From Rhodamnia argentea (lineage: Eukaryota > Streptophyta > Magnoliopsida > Myrtales > Myrtaceae), in contig NC_063150.1 of the NCBI RefSeq assembly GCF_020921035.1, positions 24,661,826-24,725,825 of the forward strand: a stretch of 64,000 nt of DNA, written 5' to 3'. Position 1 is the stretch's first letter, and each line of letters opens with the position of its first letter. Position numbers and translations under genes: made by a program. A model generated the notes under the pieces. That model saw nothing but the letters and a program-made list of their open reading frames with translations. It was not told the origin of the DNA and searched no databases. Shown in pieces: positions 1-12,260 of the stretch.

Positions 1-1185
1 ACTTTGAGCGGTCAGATCTTGTCGAATAGTAAATACTCAAATAATCACACACACTCCGACTTTCCTTGCGGTGTTTAAAGGAACCCGCGTCGATTCATTC
101 CTTAATAACACGATGTACATGCAACTTTTTCGATTCAGCCAATCTTCACACAAACAAAATGACCGTCACATTAGTTACGAAATATGATAATTCGTTGTAC
201 AACGTAACATAAGTGTATGGTTGGTGTTTCTCTCGTCATGATAATTTCATTAACACATCTGTAATTCTTCTCTTCGCTCCAACAACCTCAAATAAATCAT
301 GTGCAAGGTTGACTGACCTTCAAGCACAATGAGAAAGTGGAGGGCAAAACCCTAATTCTTCCTTTTCTCCCACCCTCATTTCTTCCTCTTGTTAACTAAC
401 CTATCGAATTTCTGCAAATTCTTTTCAGCAGGATCGCCACATCACAGATTATTCAATCCCCAACAATGTGGTTCATGACATTTTCTCATCTCTAGGGCAA
501 AACTTCCTGCCTCGAGCTCAGAAAAGGAAGCCATGTCTTTGTCCCCGACGCATGATCACCGTTACTCCCCCCCACCCCAAGGTCGCTTTGCCTTCTCCTT
601 CGTCATCCATAAATTTGCCCTCGAGAGAACTTTCTACGTAATCACCTTTTACGCTAATCTAATCAAGCCGTCCAGTTAATCCTCATTAGTGGCGCATAAA
701 ATTTTTCCCCAATTTAAAACAACTTTGATGATGGGGGGAACTTTCAGCAAAGATCGTTCAAAGCCAAAGAACAACCGTGCGTCAGCTCAGTCGATCCATT
801 GCTTTTGCAACAAGCTTTGTTTAGTGCTAATCATGGATTCCAGTTGAGATTAATACACTGAGATGCCTAGTCACTGTCTGTAAAGCTAACCTTGGACCTC
901 AAACATGGTAACAGCTGATGCTGCCCTCGTCGAACCAAGTCCTTTTCGCGTGCTTGTTAAGTATGTAAGATCAAATTTTTTGCTTGGTCTTCGGACCATA
1001 TTAAGCGCATCTGCTTAGCTACATCCAGCAAAAATAAAAATAAAAACAATAGGGCATTGTCTGCTACCTCGCTTTTCACTTAAATTCGCATAAAATTCAA
1101 TCCGATAGCTCAAATTTTTTTTATGTAATTAAGTCCTTAAGACTGTATTTGCTTTTGGCTTAACTTTAGCGGGGGGGGCCGGGGG

Positions 1186-1289
1186 ATCATTTCTATTTGC
1201 CTTTGGCTTACGGAAAACGGTCGTCTCTTAGACATCAAGGTCAAAAAGTTGACCCATCCGTACGTTCTGTTGAATTGGCTCGATGGTGC
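1186..1289 (+). repeat. Dispersed repeat, copy 1
   Basis: About 104 bases that recur at 7112-7216 in the same orientation with roughly 85% identity by eye. Both copies begin at a GGGGGATCATTTC motif, carry a shared 'GGCTTACGGAAAA' stretch and end at a conserved 'TTGGCT' followed by a 'GATGGTG' or 'CATGGTG' sequence. No coding capacity is apparent. It may be part of a transposon end; family unknown. Confidence 0.6.
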
Positions 1290-2504
1290 TCTAATCTTTC
1301 GCCGACCCAAAAAAAACCCTTACACTGTACAATTTTTTTCAGTTAGTCCTTTTATCAAAATTATGTATGGAAAAATGCAGATATAGTCTTTAAGTTGCCG
1401 TCAAATTAATGAAGACGTGGCATTAATAAAAAAAAAACAGAAAAAAGTGAAAACATTGAAAGAAATATTAAAATTTAAGAAATAAAGGAACTCGAAAGAA
1501 AAGGACGGAACGCTTACAAGGGAGGCGATGGGCTGCTAGGGTTGCGCCACCCCGATGGCTCCTAGCCTAGGGTCATGGATAGCTCGACGAGATACAAGCT
1601 CGACCGGGCGATGCTTGGGGGTCGCATGGCCCCCATGCTTGCCGGTTTGGGTTTGCGCGATCTTTGGCGTCGAGGCGATGATCTGGGTTGCGTGACCCTT
1701 GGGACATTGGACTGGTGGTGATCTCGATGCCGACCACCATTTTCCCTTCTCTACGCCTCAGCGATGCAGTCCCTATCACACGCCCTAGTTGGCTAACTCT
1801 CCCTTCCCTTGTGCATGATCACTGGTCAGGCATATTTCTAAATTTTCTAATTGTCCTTTCCTTTTCCATGTTAGCCGTAAAAAAAAAATGCAATGTCACC
1901 ATAATTGGTCTAGTCACTGCCGACGTAACATTCCACATTAGCATTCCGTGTGCATATTTATCGAAATGACTAGCTCGAACGGAACAAATGTATAATTCAA
2001 GAACTCAACTGCACGCAAAGGAAAAAAAGTTCGGGGATCATATTGAATACTTTGCAGAAGTTTAGGGACGGTGGTGCGAATACCGAAACTAATCTTTTCT
2101 TATATATATTGAGGGAATCATTGACGAGCAAAAGGAGAAAGATGGGGCTAAGCTGCAAAGGAGGTTCAAAAAGCAAAGGGGGCGGGGTGGTGTCGCTTTT
2201 TGTTTACGTGAGATTGTGCAAAAGCCATGGTGGATTCTCTTTGTCTTTCTTAAGAAGGAAAGTCTCCAAATAAATTATTGATTTCAGCGAAAATATCGAA
2301 GGGGCAAGACTTTTTTAAGGCCTTCGCTAATGGCCAAGGGGGACATGACGTACCCTTAGGTTAAAAGATTCTCCATTACTTTAGCAAGATCAAACATCCT
2401 TTGATGGATTCTGATGCAGTCTCTCACATTCTCTCTCTGTCAATCTTTCTCTCTCTTACTCGGATTGGCTCAAAGTATGCGAAAAAAAGTATGCGAAAAA
2501 AGAG

Positions 2505-2506
<2 letters not shown>

Positions 2507-2547
<41 letters not shown>
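2507..2547. repeat. (AT)n microsatellite
   Basis: About 41 bases of uninterrupted TA dinucleotides, immediately downstream of a short tandem duplication containing 'AGTATGCGAAAAAA' (about 2474-2500). Confidence 0.95.
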
Positions 2548-2550
<3 letters not shown>

Positions 2551-5500
2551 TTGATGACGTGATGGACAAAATGAAATCATTTCAAACGAGACATCATGAA
2601 ATGTGTTCGGTAGAGCATTATTTATCTATTTATATATATTTTTATTGATATATTGAGTCATTCAATCTCACGAAATGAGTTTAGAAATATAACGCAGATA
2701 GTAAGCAACACACGAAATGTGGCGATTCTCAATTATCGGCTAGGGTTTATGAGGAGTTCGCGGATGGCCAGGGTTGAAAAGCATCTCTGATATTATAGTA
2801 ATGAAACTTTTGCTGATGGAGTTTCTTTTTAGGCTTCTTCGGGTTGATGCTCTAGGAATTTAGGACCACTTTGTTTAAAAAAAAAAACCGGGAAAGGCCT
2901 TGAGGACCACATTAACACTTCAAGGACTTCAAAACTTATATCATATCTTGATGCCCGAGAGCGAAAAGAGGGTTTCTGTGCCTTTTGCTTGCATCATATG
3001 CATGTGCATACTCATTTTAATCTTACTTCTCCTTTTTTTTTATTTATTTATATTACAGAGGCATAAGTATAGAGACCCGACTATCTAGAGATCTATGAAA
3101 CACTCTGCAGATCTCCAGTTTTTGAGCTGAAAAATCCTCGACGCTCCAATCAACTGCGCTGACCCTGGGGGTTGGACCTAACCTCCAAGCGAAGATAACA
3201 AACATGCTTGTTGCTCGAGTCCTTCTTGAGATTCGCTTTTTCCTCTTCGTCGACTAGCGGAAAAAGAAAGCCTAAGGTGTTGGTGTAGTGATCATGAAAT
3301 GTGAAGATTTAGGCATTAATTCTGAGGAGTAACTAGCTATTTGCGTGGGTGGCCGGTAGGTTTTATTTGGATTAGATTCGTTTGACCAGTCAAAAACAGA
3401 GTTATTTAAATAGGTTTAGCTCAGAGGGATCCAAAAATGATGCCAACATGAAGGACCAAATGGGGTTATAGCGCTTATGTGGTTCGGCTGATGTGATCGA
3501 TGTTCACGAGAAGAGCGATATTACATTTCACTATAGAACAGCATTGAGTCGGTCAAGATCAAATCTTTTTATCAAAGCGCTTCCCCGATTTGCACTCAAT
3601 TATTTCACAGATGAATCCATACAAGAACTCTGATAGAAACTTCAAGAAGACTCGTACTAACCCTACTGGTTTTTTCCGCCTGTCGCCGCTGCACCGGCGG
3701 ATTGCAGATATTTGCACACTTCGTGCCTTTGCACCCTGGGATCACCATCTGGTTTCTTCTCTCGGACGAAGCAAGCGCTCAGCGACAAACAAAACTAGAT
3801 CAAGTTGCTGATTTGGTCGCCAACACTTTGCAAACTTGGCCGGGAAAAGAACCAAGTAGTGCAGGGCAGCGAGGAAAAGTCATCGCACTACTTGGAAAAA
3901 AGAGGACGGCATAGGATATTAGTAGGCATCTGTAAGCATATGGCAATCCATGGCTTTTGTTATGCAAATGGTAGTGAAAAGAGTTCTTGGTGGGAGCAGC
4001 ATAAAGAACACATATTTGTCTAAAAGGGCTTGGGCATGTTGCCCCTTCTCATTTGACGATGGCAAACCAGTCACCAATCGTTTCCCACTTAATTAGAGGA
4101 AGGACTTTGCTTGCATAACTGTTTTTGGAGGACTATAAGAGTAACAACATATTGTGAGCCACGAGTTCTTGAAAGAGTGAACTCCGTAATAATTTCTAAT
4201 TATTTGTACTTTGATTATTTATGGCCCAGAAGAAGCTGTTAATCTTACAATGAATTAAGGACGGTCACACAATTATTTATTTTTTTAGGAAAGGGACAAA
4301 ATGGCCACCATACAAGTTGTCACGTTTGTACGAGAACCGACCAAACTCGTTGGTCCTTTGATTCCTTTCTTGGCCGTCCGCAAACTCATATCCACAACTT
4401 GAACTCGGTACACAATAGTTGAAAAAAGCAACCGTACCTCTTACCCATTTCATAGATATACGAGCTCTCCAGTTGATATGATTGAACCATGGCTATCGCA
4501 CCAAATATAATGAATCTTTGCAACGTCGTATTCCGATCCATCCACTTGTGGGGGAAATTTCGCAAAAACATGCCTGCCACCGCGAGGGAGTGTGTCCTCT
4601 CCAGTCATATATCGACCTTCATCTTGTCTGACCATATATAGATGCCTGAATGTCGCTTCACTTCGACGCATGTCTATTGCACATTGTGTTAGAATCGCTC
4701 GGGCTCCTTCCCTCCGTTATTTTCGCGGTAATTGCGAAGATACAAGTGTTCATGTTAAAGGGTCACCATACCATTTGGACACAACTTGCTAGATGCAGAG
4801 ACCATGGCCCGGAGAATCCCTGGACTCACTGTCGGAAAACCATGACTCGATTCCGAAGCATCCCCAGAAGATTTCGTTGTTGATCATACCAGCAGTTTTT
4901 CACAGGTCTATACGAGAAAAAAAGAATATTTGGGTGGCTGTCTTTCTTGAGAATTACGAACGAGACAGATGCAAATAGCTAGGGTTTTTGCAGCTTCAAT
5001 TGATGTGCCTGACGGTCGTGTCAGAAATTAGGAGACAAATGCTTTTGATCATATCTTAGATTCGGGAGGAACAAGACAAGGCCTAAGATTTGCAGAATTT
5101 CGAGGATAAGAATGAGAATCATCCTGGCCTCTCCCTGCCTCCTGAGGTGCATATCTACCTTATTGGCTCTCTATCTCTTCCTCTCTCTTATAATTGCCCA
5201 AAAAAAAAAAAAAACATTTAGACAAAGCTGACAAATTCATGGAATGACGGATGCTTATAAAGTGTTTTAAAGATCCTTTGATGTGTATCATTTTAATTGG
5301 GGATTGCAAGATCACTTGAAATGTGGCAAAATATTAAAGCACATAAGTTGTATGGATAGTTAGGACCAAAAAATCAATTGATCGTCCTAACGTAACACCA
5401 ACTTTGGAAATATTACACCAGGTATGCAATCGACTCCATAAAAAAATCTTAGATCAAGTATGCAACCGATCTCATGTGAAGTTTATACTATTTGGGAACG

Positions 5501-6054
5501 ATATGATACATATCTAGTTTGATCTTTCTATTTCCGCAGAAGTTGATACGGTGAGGTTCAGGATCTAGTGCAGAATTCTTTAAAATGGATGAAAAGCCAC
5601 TGCAAATTGGACACTAGCAAATTCCCAGATGTGATATTATGTCACGAGAAGGAAAAGATCGTTCTACAATGATGGTCCCTTGTTCAACATAGCCTCAAAG
5701 TTTGTAGTTCAAATCGAAACCCGAGAAGGAAGAAACTATATACACTAATGAATACTAACTGATAAGGAATGAGATGTTTATCCCACTTTTTCAAGAGTTT
5801 TAAGTATTTGAAGTAAAATGCGGCTGGATAAGAAATTTCTAAGTTTTAGAGATACTTTTAATTTAACTCATAAAGTTACACGTTAAGCTCGATATTTATT
5901 CTTCCTTTATTATAAATTTGCGTCTTTGCATGCTTATATCGGCAAAAGTATAAGCCAAAGCAAATAAATTCTCAAGATCTACATGCCTAATTAAAACGAA
6001 GGGCATTAATTAGAGGTTGTGGTTGTCAGGCCTTTCTTTTTCAAAAGAGAAAAA

Positions 6055-6295
6055 ACAATAAGATTCTATTTATTTAGCAGAAAACTGAAGATTTCGAAAA
6101 TATTTTTCAAAAAAATAATTGGTTATATTGTTTAGATATATTATTCAACGAAAAATATTCTCATTATCAACAACAATTTATGACTAACTATTTTCGTTAT
6201 TGATGAAAATATTTTTCATTCATTCATTTTTGTAATCGATACAAACGATTATTTAAAAAAATATATTTTTTAAATATTGTGTTTTCCCTTAGATA
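6055..6295. repeat. Possible foldback/MITE remnant
   Basis: AT-rich stretch in which a left part with 'GAAAATATTTTTC' motifs is followed by oppositely oriented 'GAAAAATATTC' and 'AAAATATTTTTCATT' motifs. Similar motifs occur in the element near 56790-57440. There is no GC-rich core and no clear target duplication, so this is a weak call. Confidence 0.35.
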
Positions 6296-7013
6296 AAAGC
6301 ACCGTAAATCCATTTTGTTGCACATTCATGGATCCATAATTAGGTTCACAGTACCTATTGCTCAAAGAATTCTTTGACAATTTTAAGGAAAAAAAAAGTA
6401 CTTCCTCCTTGAATTAATTGACAAGAGTATTACAAATGATTCTTTTTGTAGGAAATTTGAGAACGATTTGCTAGATCAATCATCATTAAAAAGCCTCTTT
6501 AAGTAGCCCACTCGTGAATGAATTGGCACACAGTCGATGCATGGAAGATGTTTCTCGTTCTCATAAAGTCACATGTGGTATGCGTCCTCTCAATTTGTGT
6601 TTTGCGCGTAAGAGAGAGCGATAAAGTCCAAGATCTCGATTAACTCGGTTCCCTAGAAAGGCAAAGTTGAAGATGTTGACGAATTGATTGCGAGACTTCC
6701 AACCATTTCCTCAGCAACACATTTCATCTCCAGTAGAGGTAGGCAACGTGCAAAAAAAAAAGGGCCAACCAAGAGTACAAAATCAAGAATATAGTTTTGA
6801 GATGCCAGGTGGTTTTCCTTAGTGCCTTTTCCTCTTATGGTGCGAGGGATTGCCTATTTCTATTCTTGGGAACCTTAACAGTTATCCCACTAACCCCTCA
6901 AGCGGGAATGAGCCCCAACCGCAACCTTAAATATGTTTTTTTGGTTCGATTAACACAACTTTTGTAGATGTTAAATTGAGCCAAGCTTTAATCTTTTAGA
7001 GTAGGTCATCTCC

Positions 7014-7014
<1 letters not shown>

Positions 7015-7051
<37 letters not shown>
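7015..7051. repeat. (AG)n microsatellite
   Basis: About 37 bases of uninterrupted AG dinucleotides, next to the second copy of the dispersed repeat. Confidence 0.95.
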
Positions 7052-7054
<3 letters not shown>

Positions 7055-7111
7055 GTTTCTAGGGTTTCAAGGAAAGCACGTCCTCGCCGACGGAGCAAAA
7101 AGTGTCTTAGT

Positions 7112-7216
7112 GGGGGATCATTTCTATTTGCTTTTGGCTTACGGAAAAAGTTTGTCTCTAGACATCGCTGTCCCCGGGTTAAGACATCCGTACGTTTTGT
7201 TGAGTTGGCTCCATGG
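7112..7216 (+). repeat. Dispersed repeat, copy 2
   Basis: Direct-orientation partner of 1186-1289 (see that entry). Sequence diverges abruptly on both sides of the shared block, which suggests a mobile-element fragment rather than a segmental duplication. Confidence 0.6.
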
Positions 7217-8590
7217 TGGCCGGGATCGATCGATAAGAAGTTCAACACCATCTTGCTTATCGGAACAGTGAAACGAAGAGATCAAATGCCTAATGCTACG
7301 AACTTGTCTCGCAAGCCACCACTGAGCTCACCGTCGCTCACGTGCATCGGTCAAAGTAGCTCTACGGCTCCATTTGGTTCGCCGTTGAGGGCAGACGAGC
7401 TCGTATTTGTAAACGCAAACTTGAACTTTTAATATCTATTGCGTTAGCAACACGCATGCCTCGCATCGTCCCGCGTCGCCGCTTGAGACGGGAATATTTT
7501 CCCGGGTCAATAAAGAAGGACACGCGAAATGTTGTCCATCGGCAAAATCAGTACGACCCATGTGATGTGGGCATCGCATCAACTGAAGAATCAAAAGTAC
7601 ACCAAGGAAAGGGCTTTCGCAAAATGGAAATCACACATCCCGGCATCACCCACCATTTATGGAAACGATTTTGAACCTAAGACAAACAAGAAGAGAACCC
7701 TAAAAAACCAAAAAAAAAAAAAACACTAATTCTCTCTCTCTCCGACAAAACACGCATCAACCAAGGCGTGACCAGCAGAGAAAAACGTTGTTCTCGCCAC
7801 ACTCTGCTCTGCCAAAAAATCACACTGTTCCAACAGTCTCCAGAATTCAACGTTTGCAACCTTTCACCTCTCCGACCACTTTAGGTCAAGGGGAGAGACC
7901 CGACTCTTGATTTTGGAGTGTTAAAACGCAACCAACACGACCCAATCCTTACATTCGCTGTGCGGCCATGTTTTTTCTGCGGGTGTGAGCACTGGTCAAT
8001 GGAGAGAGCGTCCGCATGTTTGGTCTGAAATTCCCGGCAGAATATCCGGCGGTCGCAAGATTCTCGCTTGTCAAAAATTTTTTTCCCAACCACCTTAAAT
8101 TATGGACGTATGAATCGAAGGGGCTGTGATTTGACATTGAGGTCATGGTCCGTCCGACAGAATATGCTGAATGTACACAAAAATTTCGCGGAATGACATG
8201 TCGGGTCGAGTTGATCGACCTTGGGCGGTGCTCGAACTTAACATCCGATCGATTCTACAAATAGTTGATGACGCTAGATTTTGTAAGATTAAGCCTCATG
8301 CAAGTTCACCTTTTGCGTTATGAGACTTGGCATTCGGAGCTTTAGCGTTGGGAGCACGTAATAGCAGCTCAATTCCTTATATCGGGAAAATCGCTAAGAG
8401 AGAGCCAAATCCGAACTTGTTAAGATATCCAGTTAGACTCCTTTTCACTTAAAAAGTAAAGTTAATGAGTTATGAGCCAACTATAAGCGATAGTTCAACT
8501 GGTTCATACCACATCAATTACTCGATCATTGTAGATTTCTTTAACACAACTTATATGTGTATCTCAATAATCTCTTTGTTATGAGTAAGC
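7217..8590. other. Intergenic DNA, no gene recognised
   Basis: Moderately GC-rich sequence with several ORFs of 60-80 codons on both strands, overlapping one another and resembling no family I know. A poly-A run lies near 7710-7725. I see no splice-consistent gene model. Confidence 0.5.
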
Positions 8591-9080
8591 TTAATAAGGG
8601 GTGAGTATAGTTTCCGGGTAGAACCGAGAACCGAACCCGTGGGAATTGATCCTATTCCAAGTTCTAGGAATGCATTTCAATTTCCAAAGGTCCTGTTCCA
8701 AGTTCCGGGAATGCATTTCAATTTCCAAAGGGCAGAACCTAAAACCTAGAAAAAATCTTCGTCTTTTTCTAGTTCTATTTCTCTACGGGATCATGCAGCA
8801 TTTCATGGAGTATATAATTTGGAACCACTAATTTGAATTGGGGATGAACATAGTTTCCAGGTAGAATCGAGAATAGGATCGGTTCCACCGGATGAGTGGG
8901 AATCGATCTTGTTCCAAATTTCGGTGCATGCATTTCAAGTTCCAAAGGGTAGAACATGAAACCTGGAATAAGTCTTTGTTTTTTTCTAATTTTATTTCTT
9001 CACACGATTGTGTGATACTTCATGGAGCATATAATCTGGAACCACTAATCCGAGTTTCCATTTCTAATGGTATTCATAAT
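8590..9080 (+). repeat. Diverged tandem duplication rich in GAACC/TTCC motifs
   Basis: Two successive units of about 240 bases (near 8598-8840 and 8843-9060) share the order 'TAGTTTCC(G/A)GGTAGAA', 'GGGAAT(T/C)GAT', 'GCATTTCAA', and a final 'GGAACCACTAAT' motif. Within the first unit a 40-base block ('ATGCATTTCAATTTCCAAAG') is itself repeated twice. Related GAACC/GGTTCC motifs continue to about 9335. Confidence 0.7.
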
Positions 9081-9502
9081 TGAGACTTTTACTTTGTTAA
9101 TGTTTTATATTCTTTGTGTATCTAAATATGAATTGTAATCAATAAATTATAACAGCAAATGGTGATAATTTGAGGTGATGATTCACCGCAACTATAACTT
9201 GAGTAGATGTTAGAACCTATCTTGGAACCTGTGATCGGGTAGATTCCGGGTTCTAGGGCATGCAGAGTAGGTTTCAAGTTTTAAAAATCGAGGAACCGGT
9301 TCAGATGGGTAGGTTCCAAGTGAAACCTAGACCAACCCCGGATTGCTCACCATTAAGCTTAGTGTTAGTAACCTTTCGCATCAAGATGTCACTAGATTCC
9401 TTCCTTAAAAATTCACCAAACACTGAAATTGAAGACCCACCAATCTACCGATAATACCATTTGTTGGGGGCGCGCATCAAAAGCCCGATATATTCACCCA
9501 TG

Positions 9503-11882
9503 GAGATAGTTAAGAGTTGGAAAGAGTTTGTCGGCTAGCAGCTAATGTTGCACACGACTTGAGAGAGGCATGAATGTAAAAAGGTTTAGGGCTGAATTGA
9601 AAAAAAAGAAGAATTATGACTGAATTGACACAATTACAATAGATTTAGGACTTTTTTGGTAATTTTCCCAAAGAGAGTACCATGAAATTTTTGCTAAAAA
9701 AATCCATTGATTTGCATCAAAATCATGGATGTGAATATCTATTTCGTAAACTAGTTCCCAAAGAGAGTACCATGGCATTTTTGCTAAAAAAAATCCATTG
9801 ATTTGCATCAAGATCATGCATGTGAATATCTATTTTGTAAACTAGTTCCGAAAACTGAAATCTGATTGGTATAAATACGATGGTAAATACAGAAGAACTA
9901 AGCATTGAATATGTTGGATTTGAGAAGAGAATTTCATCTTTAGGGGTTCCTTTTTTGTTACAAAATCGCATAGCACAGGCTTTGTTGCCATATGTCTTTT
10001 CTATTGTGAAGACCATAGGGTTGTGAAGCTTATCCAAGAGACGTTTTTTTATTTGTATGCAAGCCTTCTGGAATCAGTCGCCAAATTAAGTTCTTTTCTC
10101 CATATCACAGTATACAACCGATTTAGGTTAATGCGGAACATTCGAGCGTTAACCTAATAAAACTCATATGAAAATAATATGAGTTGACTTATATGGGGAA
10201 GAATTATATGGGAAAATTGGAAAAAGGATACTTTTAGTACCAAAAGTTGTGTACATAGATCACTTAAGTGCTAAGTCGGAGACAAAAGAATCACTTTGGT
10301 GCCTTTGGCGAAAAAGTTTGGCCATTTTCAAAACGTGACATTTTTAATTAATTTTTGAATTTTAAATGGAATTTTTTTTTAAGAAAAATGAAGTCCACAT
10401 GGACTTCAAATTTTTTTTTAAAATAAAAAATAAAATAGATTTAAAAAAAAGAAAAAAATTAACATAAATTTTACTTAAAATAGATTGAAATAAGCAAAAA
10501 AAAAAAATATTAACAAAAAAAGTTTAAAAAAATATATGCAAGTTAAGCTATGAGGGTTTGCTATAACCCTTGCCGTCGTCGCCCCACAATCCCCGGCGAT
10601 CCCCGGCGGCCGCGTGTGAGAGCTTGGCGACCCTCGCTCAAATCCGGTAAGGGCCGCCACCGGCGGGCAAGCCCCACTAGTGTCAGCCCTCGGCCGGACC
10701 CGAGCGAGGGCCGACGACCCTCGTTCCATCTGTGGAAGGGCCGCTAGGCTCTCTCATGCGGCCGGGGTGGGTCGCTAGCGCTTAGCTCGCGCTCGGCGAC
10801 CCTCGTAGGCCATGCCCCACTCTCATCGGCGATGGTGGGGCGGCAGCGGCGAGGTTACAACAAACCCTCGTTGCCTAAGCTGCAATCCTTATTATTATCT
10901 TTTAATTTTTATCTTTTTTAAAATTATTTTACATAAAAAATTCAAATTTAAAAAAAAATGCCAAGTGGATCTCCTGCGAGTTACGTCGGCGTCGTATATT
11001 AAGAAAAAAGTGCCACATCGGATTTCTAGCGAAGTCTATTGAAATTGACACTTAAGTGATCCTTTTTCAAAAAATTTGGCATTAAATTGATCCGATTGAA
11101 ACTTTTGGCACCAAAGTAATCTCCGTACACAACTTTTCGCACTAAAAGTGTCATTTTCTCGAGAAAATTCATTGTTTCTCTGTTGGCTTTCCTTTGGAAG
11201 AGATGGACAAAAGGCAGAGAGAGAAGCAAGTAAAACTTGACTAATTGATGAATGTTCGATTCGCGTGAGTTAGGTGCATAAAAGTCAACTCATATTATTT
11301 TCATGTGAGTTTTATTAGGTTAACGCTCGAATGTTCCGCATTAGCCCGAACCGGGTGCATACTGTGACATGGAGAAAAAAAATCTTCAGAAGGCGTGCAT
11401 ACAAATAAAAAGCGTCTCTTGGATAAGCTTCACAACCATACGGTCTCCGCAATAGAAAAAGACATACGGAAGCAAAGCCTGTGCTATGCGATTTTGTAAC
11501 GAAAGAGGAACCCCTAAAGATGAAATTCTCTTCTCAAATCCAACTTGTTCAATGCTTAGTTCTTCTGTATTTACCGTCGTATTTATGCCAATCGGATTTC
11601 AGTTTTCGGAACTAGTTTACGAAATAGATATATTCACACGCATGATGTTGATACAAATCAACGGATTTTTTTTTATAGCAAAAATGTCATGGTACTCTCT
11701 TTAGGAAAATTACCCAAAAAAAATCATAAATTTATTGTAATTGTGCCAATTCAATCTTAAATCTTCTTTTTATTTTGTGCCAATTCGGCTTTAAACTTTT
11801 TGCATTCGTACCTCTATCAGGTCGTGTGTAACATTGGCCGCTAGGCGACAAACCCTTTCCAACTCTAACTTTTCTTCCTTCT
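9503..11882. mobile_element. Large foldback element with about 0.65-kb inverted arms, upstream of FAF gene
   Basis: The left arm (about 9503-10200) is the reverse complement of the right arm (about 11240-11882) over most of its length. Outer ends pair through AGAGTTGG / CCAACTCT, and inner ends pair through 'AACATTCGAGCGTTAACC' (left) and its complement (right). In the left arm a roughly 90-base segment containing 'AAAGAGAGTACCATG' is tandemly duplicated (about 9670 and 9760). There is no transposase. The space between the arms is occupied by a second, nested element (10219-11160). The right end lies about 380 bases upstream of the FAF-like start codon. Confidence 0.8.
10219..11160. mobile_element. 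Nested Mutator-like foldback element with GC-rich core
   Basis: Inverted arms share 'CACTTTTAGT(A/G)C', 'AAAAGTTGTGTAC' and 'CACTTAAGTG'-type motifs in opposite orientation. The element is flanked by 9-base near-identical duplications, GGGAAAATT at 10210-10218 and GAGAAAATT at 11161-11169 (8 of 9 match), typical of Mutator-like insertion. The core (about 10555-10870) is GC-rich with repeated 'GACCCTCG' motifs and gives spurious ORFs. No transposase is present, so it is non-autonomous. It sits within the spacer of the larger foldback at 9503-11882. Confidence 0.7.
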
Positions 11883-12260
11883 TTAGTCCCTGTTAATTCC
11901 ATTTTTGAGTGGCAGCTCACTAGAAACTCTATTTTATTTTCAAGTGGTGTTGGACAAAAAAAAAAAAAGGCAAACCTTCCTCCTACTCCCTACTCCTAAC
12001 CCCTCCCTCTCTCTCTCTCTCTCTCTGTGCCCACCTCCCCGGACCCCAGTCCTCAGCCGATGCACTTTTTGGGCACTACAAATTCACACCCTCCCCTTCA
12101 CTCCTACCTCCATGCCCAACTCCTCCACTTCTCTCTCTCTCTCTCTAAGGAAACGGCAGTTCATCTCTCCTCTGTTTCGGCTGTCCAATCCTTGGTTACC
12201 CTCTCTTGCTTCCCCCAGCTGAATTGCCGCCATTAGCAGAGAGGCCCGAGAGAGAGAGAG
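11883..12260 (+). promoter_or_regulatory. FAF-like gene upstream region and probable leader, with CT tracts
   Basis: Between the foldback element and the start codon lie two pyrimidine tracts, (CT)n at about 12005-12026 and 12130-12147, resembling the pyrimidine patches common near plant transcription starts. An ATG-initiated frame of 58 codons (12060-12236) ends 25 bases before the main ATG and would be an upstream ORF if transcription starts above it. I see no convincing TATA box. Confidence 0.45.

Larger units (their letters stand above)
1..7014. other. Intergenic DNA, no gene recognised
   Basis: No open reading frame here reads like a conserved protein on either strand; the ORFs present are short, compositionally noisy and lack splice-linked partners. 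The stretch is AT-rich with poly-A/T runs, one long AT microsatellite (2507-2547), one copy of a dispersed repeat (1186-1289) and a possible foldback remnant near 6055-6295. The rest shows nothing I can name. Confidence 0.6.

Noticed and set aside
4386..4978. Cluster of 60-80-codon ORFs on both strands
   Set aside because: They overlap one another, show no recognisable domain and lack plausible splice links.
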